Shown in pieces: positions 50,377-53,267 of a DNA stretch of 53,267 bases (its first letter is position 1; every line of letters begins with the position of its first letter). Origin of the DNA: Bacteroidaceae bacterium (GTDB taxonomy: Bacteria; Bacteroidota; Bacteroidia; Bacteroidales; Bacteroidaceae); assembly GCA_017428785.1 (NCBI GenBank), contig JAFRQD010000049.1, forward strand, positions 1 to 53,267, written 5' to 3'. Under the pieces are notes generated by a model that was not told the origin of the DNA, ran no database searches, and saw only the letters and a list, made by a program, of their open reading frames with translations. A program made the translations under genes and the position numbers.

Positions 50377-51072
50377 ATGATCAACATTCAAAACATCAAA
50401 TTCGCCTACAGTAAGGAAGTCGTGCTGGACGGCTTCTCGCTCCAGTTCGACAAGGGCGGCATCTATGGCCTGCTGGGCAAGAACGGCACGGGCAAGAGTA
50501 CATTATTATATTTAATGATGGGCTTGCTGCGTCCGCAGAAGGGAATAGTCACGGTGGACGGCATCGACACCACGCTGCGCCGTCCCGAGGTCTTGAGCGA
50601 AATGTTTCTCGTGCCCGAGGAGTACGACCTGCCAGCCATCTCGCTCTCGGCTTACGTCAAAGCCATCAAGCCCTTCTATCCTCGCTTCTCAGAAGACCTG
50701 TTGAAGCAATGTCTCGCCAACTTCGAAATGAGCACGGACATCAATCTTGGTGCTCTCTCAATGGGACAGAAGAAGAAGGTCTATATGAGCATTGCCCTTG
50801 CTGCCAACACACGTTATCTGCTTATGGATGAACCAACAAACGGCCTCGACATCCTCTCGAAAAGCCAGTTCCGCAAAGTGGTGATTGAAGGCATGAGCGA
50901 AGACAAGACCATCATCATCTCCACCCATCAGGTTCACGATGTGGAGCTTCTGCTCGACCACGTCTGCATCATCGAACGCAACAATGTGCTGCTCAACGAA
51001 CCCCTTGTGGAGAAGGACCAAGCCATCAACCTGGAAGAGTTGTTCATTAAAACAGTAAAAGACCCTCTCTAA
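50377..51072 (+). CDS. ABC transporter ATP-binding protein
   Basis: 231 residues. Walker A GKNGTGKST (34-42), signature LSMGQKKKV, Walker B YLLMDEPTNGLD and a switch His in ISTHQVHD are intact. The short form without a transport domain pairs with the membrane protein encoded next (51193-52050), as in ABC-2-type exporters. Its last residues (KDPL) and stop codon lie within the left end of a palindromic element (51058-51187), so the C-terminus has probably been trimmed or replaced by the insertion. Confidence 0.92.
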   Translation: MINIQNIKFAYSKEVVLDGFSLQFDKGGIYGLLGKNGTGKSTLLYLMMGLLRPQKGIVTVDGIDTTLRRPEVLSEMFLVPEEYDLPAISLSAYVKAIKPFYPRFSEDLLKQCLANFEMSTDINLGALSMGQKKKVYMSIALAANTRYLLMDEPTNGLDILSKSQFRKVVIEGMSEDKTIIISTHQVHDVELLLDHVCIIERNNVLLNEPLVEKDQAINLEELFIKTVKDPL

Positions 51073-51187
51073 CTCTCCCTTAGGTAGAGAACCTATCAGT
51101 ATCCAAATCATTTAACACACAACTGCCCATGATCCTGCAAAGCAGTTCCCTCGCCCTTTAAGGGAGAGGGTTAGGGAGAGGGTCTTT
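51058..51187. repeat. Palindromic element between the ABC ATPase and permease genes
   Basis: AAAGACCCTCTCTAACTC (from 51058) is inverted at the right end (AGGGTTAGGGAGAGGGTCTTT, to 51187, two-base gap), with AACTGC/GCAGTT inside. It shares its termini with the element in cimA (20528-20612). Confidence 0.8.
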
Positions 51188-51192
51188 ATGAT

Positions 51193-52050
51193 ATGTTCAG
51201 TTTCAAACGATTTATAAATGTTGCTCGCTGGGACCTCAGCGTCAACAGCAAGTTCTATACGCGTTCGGCCATCATGATGATGGCGTTCATCAGCACACCC
51301 ATCGTGCTCTTCTACCTCTACAACATGCTTACGAAGGGCTTCCTGCTCATGGGCAACACTACGGACAATGTAGAGGGCTTTGCCGTGACTATTTCTTTAA
51401 TAGGCATTGCCTACATGATTATCTCGTCGGGCTACATGTTCCACAATCTCCTGACCAAGCAGGGACGCATCAGCGAACTCACCTTGCCTGCCACGAACCT
51501 TGAGCGTTTCCTCTGGCATGTTGTAGTCATCGTGATTGGCGTGCAACTGGTCTATTTCTGTGGCGTAGTGGTGGCAGACTTCTTGCACTTCCTCTTCCGT
51601 CTGGCCATACAGAATGCCGACATCCAGTCCCTCACGGCAGCTTGCTTCTGGGGCGTCGGTGAGCCTTGGATTGAGTCTTCTAATGTTGGATATATTAACT
51701 TTGTGAAGAATTATGGCTATGAGATAACATTGGCCATATTTATATGGGCGTCTTGCTATACGAGGAGCTTTTGCCTCTTCAATGCCTGGAAGTATAAGTA
51801 TAACATCCCTTGGACGTTCCTCTTCTACTTCATCCTGCAGACCGTCCTGCCCCTGGTTCTGCTCTTCCTCGGCACTATGTTCTTCTCGAAGGAGAATGTC
51901 TTGGACTTCATGGAGTGGATCAAGGATGTGAACCCCCATAACATCATAATCGGAATGGACATCGTAGGCATCCTTGTCTATATCTGCATCTGGCTCCTGA
52001 CCTATCGCCTCTACAAGCGTGCACAACTGACAACTAAAAGAAACCCTTAA
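51193..52050 (+). CDS. ABC-2-type membrane protein, likely permease partner
   Basis: 285 residues with about six membrane helices (AIMMMAFISTPIVLFYLY, TISLIGIAYMIISSGYMF, FLWHVVVIVIGVQLVYF, ITLAIFIWASCYTRSF, WTFLFYFILQTVLPLVLLFLG, IVGILVYICIWLLTYRLY). The first half, with SGYMFHNLLTKQGRISELTLPATNLER, resembles Bacteroidetes membrane subunits beside small ABC ATPases. Substrate unknown. The position after the ATPase supports the assignment. Confidence 0.8.
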   Translation: MFSFKRFINVARWDLSVNSKFYTRSAIMMMAFISTPIVLFYLYNMLTKGFLLMGNTTDNVEGFAVTISLIGIAYMIISSGYMFHNLLTKQGRISELTLPATNLERFLWHVVVIVIGVQLVYFCGVVVADFLHFLFRLAIQNADIQSLTAACFWGVGEPWIESSNVGYINFVKNYGYEITLAIFIWASCYTRSFCLFNAWKYKYNIPWTFLFYFILQTVLPLVLLFLGTMFFSKENVLDFMEWIKDVNPHNIIIGMDIVGILVYICIWLLTYRLYKRAQLTTKRNP

Positions 52051-52104
52051 AAAGGTGAAAAGGTGAAAAAGGTGAAAAGGTGAAAAAGTGAAAGGGGGAA
52101 AAGA
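52047..52104. repeat. GGTGAAAA tandem repeat between two genes
   Basis: AAAAAGGTGAAAAGGTGAAAAAGG-type units, the same kind translated in the acyltransferase and amidase N-termini at 11.6 and 11.0 kb. Here it fills the gap between the permease and the next gene and places a purine-rich stretch just before the ATG at 52107. Confidence 0.75.
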
Positions 52105-52106
52105 AG

Positions 52107-53267
52107 ATGAATAAGAAAATCATCATCATCCTGCTTGCTCTCGTAGCTATAATCGTCGCAATCTTTGGCGCCCTTGCCATCTACTTCAAAAATCAGATAG
52201 CGAATGCCCCGACTATGCAGGAACTCGCAGAAGCATATCCGTGGAAGGTGCCCGACGACTGGTTCCAGACAGACACCATCACGCTGAAAGGCCGCATCGA
52301 AGGCTATGATGCAGAGAAGTTCGGCTTCACCTCGATGAAATGTTCCTTCAATGATGTCTTCGAGAGCGACCGAAGCACAGTCCTTGTGCTCAACATCGCC
52401 GAAGACGGCACGTTCTGCAAGAAGTTCCTTGCAAGCTACCCGATGCAGCAGGTGTTCTATACTACGGACTCTAAGGTTTCCTTCCATGAAATCCCCTTCT
52501 TTGCCCGTCCCGGCGAGACCATCGACGTCACGGTGCGCAAAGGCTCACTCGGGCGGTACAAGTGCATTTATAACAACGGCAGCAGCAAGGATGTGGAGCG
52601 ATGGCTCCGCAACTGGGACGAACTTGCGAAGAGTTTCAGTCCGCTTTGGCACTTCGAGGGCACGTTTGAAGAGGCAAACGAGGTGGCCGACATGACATGG
52701 AAGATAGTAATGGCAAAGCTGCAGAAGCTGATCCGCAGCGAGCATTTCACGCCGATGGAAGTGCAACTGGCACTTGCCGACGCCCAGGCACGCTTCGGAA
52801 CAGACTACTTGGGCTGCATCGTGAAACAAGCAGATGCCTTGGTGATTCGCGAGAAGCGCGACAGCCTCGGGCGTGCTGAGATACTCGACAGCGCGGAATG
52901 GAAGAAGTATAGTGACGCGGAAACTTACGCTCCCTTGCGGCGCATCGACTTCGACAATCCGTTGCTCTTCGCCAGCTATCATTTCTATTTACTGCAAAAC
53001 CGCATCGAGTACGCCAGACCTGTTGCTACGGGCAGCTTAGTACTCTCCTTTGAGAGCTACTCAGAGCAGCTCACAAACTACCTTGCTGCCCTGCGCAACC
53101 TGATGGGCGACGACCACGATAATCTGATGGCACAGCTTTGCGCTTACAAAGACTTTGCTTTCAATTTCGACACATTCCGCGAGGAATATCAGAGCATACT
53201 CACAAACGACAAGCTGACCGAGGAGCAGAAGCAAAGATACATCGACGGTTGGCCTACGCTCGCCAAG
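52107..53267 (+). CDS. Membrane-anchored or exported protein, 3' end beyond the window
   Basis: At least 387 residues, open to the last base. MNKKIIIILLALVAIIVAIFGALAIYF is a single N-terminal membrane segment or uncleaved signal. The next ~90 residues (DTITLKGRIEGYDAEKFGFTS, VLNIAEDGTFCKKF, FHEIPFFARPGETIDVTV) resemble the DUF4369-type beta domain that precedes thioredoxin domains in Bacteroidetes TlpA-like proteins. The visible remainder is helical. No CXXC is in view; one would be expected past the window end if it is TlpA-like. I treat the TlpA idea as unproven. Confidence 0.7.
   Translation, partial: MNKKIIIILLALVAIIVAIFGALAIYFKNQIANAPTMQELAEAYPWKVPDDWFQTDTITLKGRIEGYDAEKFGFTSMKCSFNDVFESDRSTVLVLNIAEDGTFCKKFLASYPMQQVFYTTDSKVSFHEIPFFARPGETIDVTVRKGSLGRYKCIYNNGSSKDVERWLRNWDELAKSFSPLWHFEGTFEEANEVADMTWKIVMAKLQKLIRSEHFTPMEVQLALADAQARFGTDYLGCIVKQADALVIREKRDSLGRAEILDSAEWKKYSDAETYAPLRRIDFDNPLLFASYHFYLLQNRIEYARPVATGSLVLSFESYSEQLTNYLAALRNLMGDDHDNLMAQLCAYKDFAFNFDTFREEYQSILTNDKLTEEQKQRYIDGWPTLAK

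Overview
The window looks like a chromosomal segment of a Bacteroidales bacterium, most probably Prevotella-like. Support comes from the gene content (DUF4494, DUF4932, DUF6057, OprO/P-type porin, GH140, a BT4734/VirE-type primase gene, a leuA-leuC-leuD-cimA set), from promoters of the Bacteroidetes form (TAnnTTTG at -7, often with TTTG about 24 bases upstream), from exported proteins with short C-terminal sorting-like tails, and from the lack of clear Shine-Dalgarno sequences. No rRNA, tRNA or CRISPR was seen.

Layout: 1-4.6 kb is an accessory block with a frameshifted four-helix-bundle gene, a coiled-coil protein, an unknown protein and a VirE_N/ATPase replication-type protein, closed by a strong terminator. 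4.7-11.9 kb is a minus-strand run of seven closely spaced genes (small protein, PlsC-like acyltransferase, amidase/golvesin protein, small protein, YgiQ radical SAM, DUF4494, YggS). 12.7-16.1 kb is a large exported repeat protein. 16.3-28.0 kb holds leucine/isoleucine synthesis (leuA, leuC, leuD, cimA, then leuB), with leuB separated from the rest by two exported-protein genes and repeats. 28.1-32.8 kb is a porin, a DUF6057 membrane protein and a beta-propeller lipoprotein with a CXXCH heme motif. 33.8-36.3 kb is a three-module exported protein, paralogous to the one at 25.3-26.3 kb. Then come a SemiSWEET sugar transporter, recF with a DciA/DUF721 gene, a GH5 plus GH140 pair, a fasciclin lipoprotein, a phosphoesterase plus MATE pair, an MG2 exported protein, a DUF4932 putative zinc protease, and an ABC ATPase, membrane subunit and exported protein cut by the window end.

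The most unusual content lies between and inside genes. (1) Six arrays of a contiguous, degenerate 22-base unit, all in one orientation, each upstream of a plus-strand gene for an exported protein. (2) Two of these arrays sit inside a larger duplicated intergenic block (12.2 and 32.8 kb); one copy carries an apparent roughly 350-bp insertion with terminal inverted repeats and a candidate target duplication. (3) A 75-base dispersed repeat (26.5 and 41.0 kb, 69/75 identical by eye) carries a complete outward-facing promoter and lies beside long inverted repeats. (4) GC-rich palindromic elements lie inside coding regions and keep the frame, much like the Rickettsia palindromic elements. (5) Simple repeats are translated into signal peptides and protein interiors. 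All product names are by eye from translated sequence; no database search was run.
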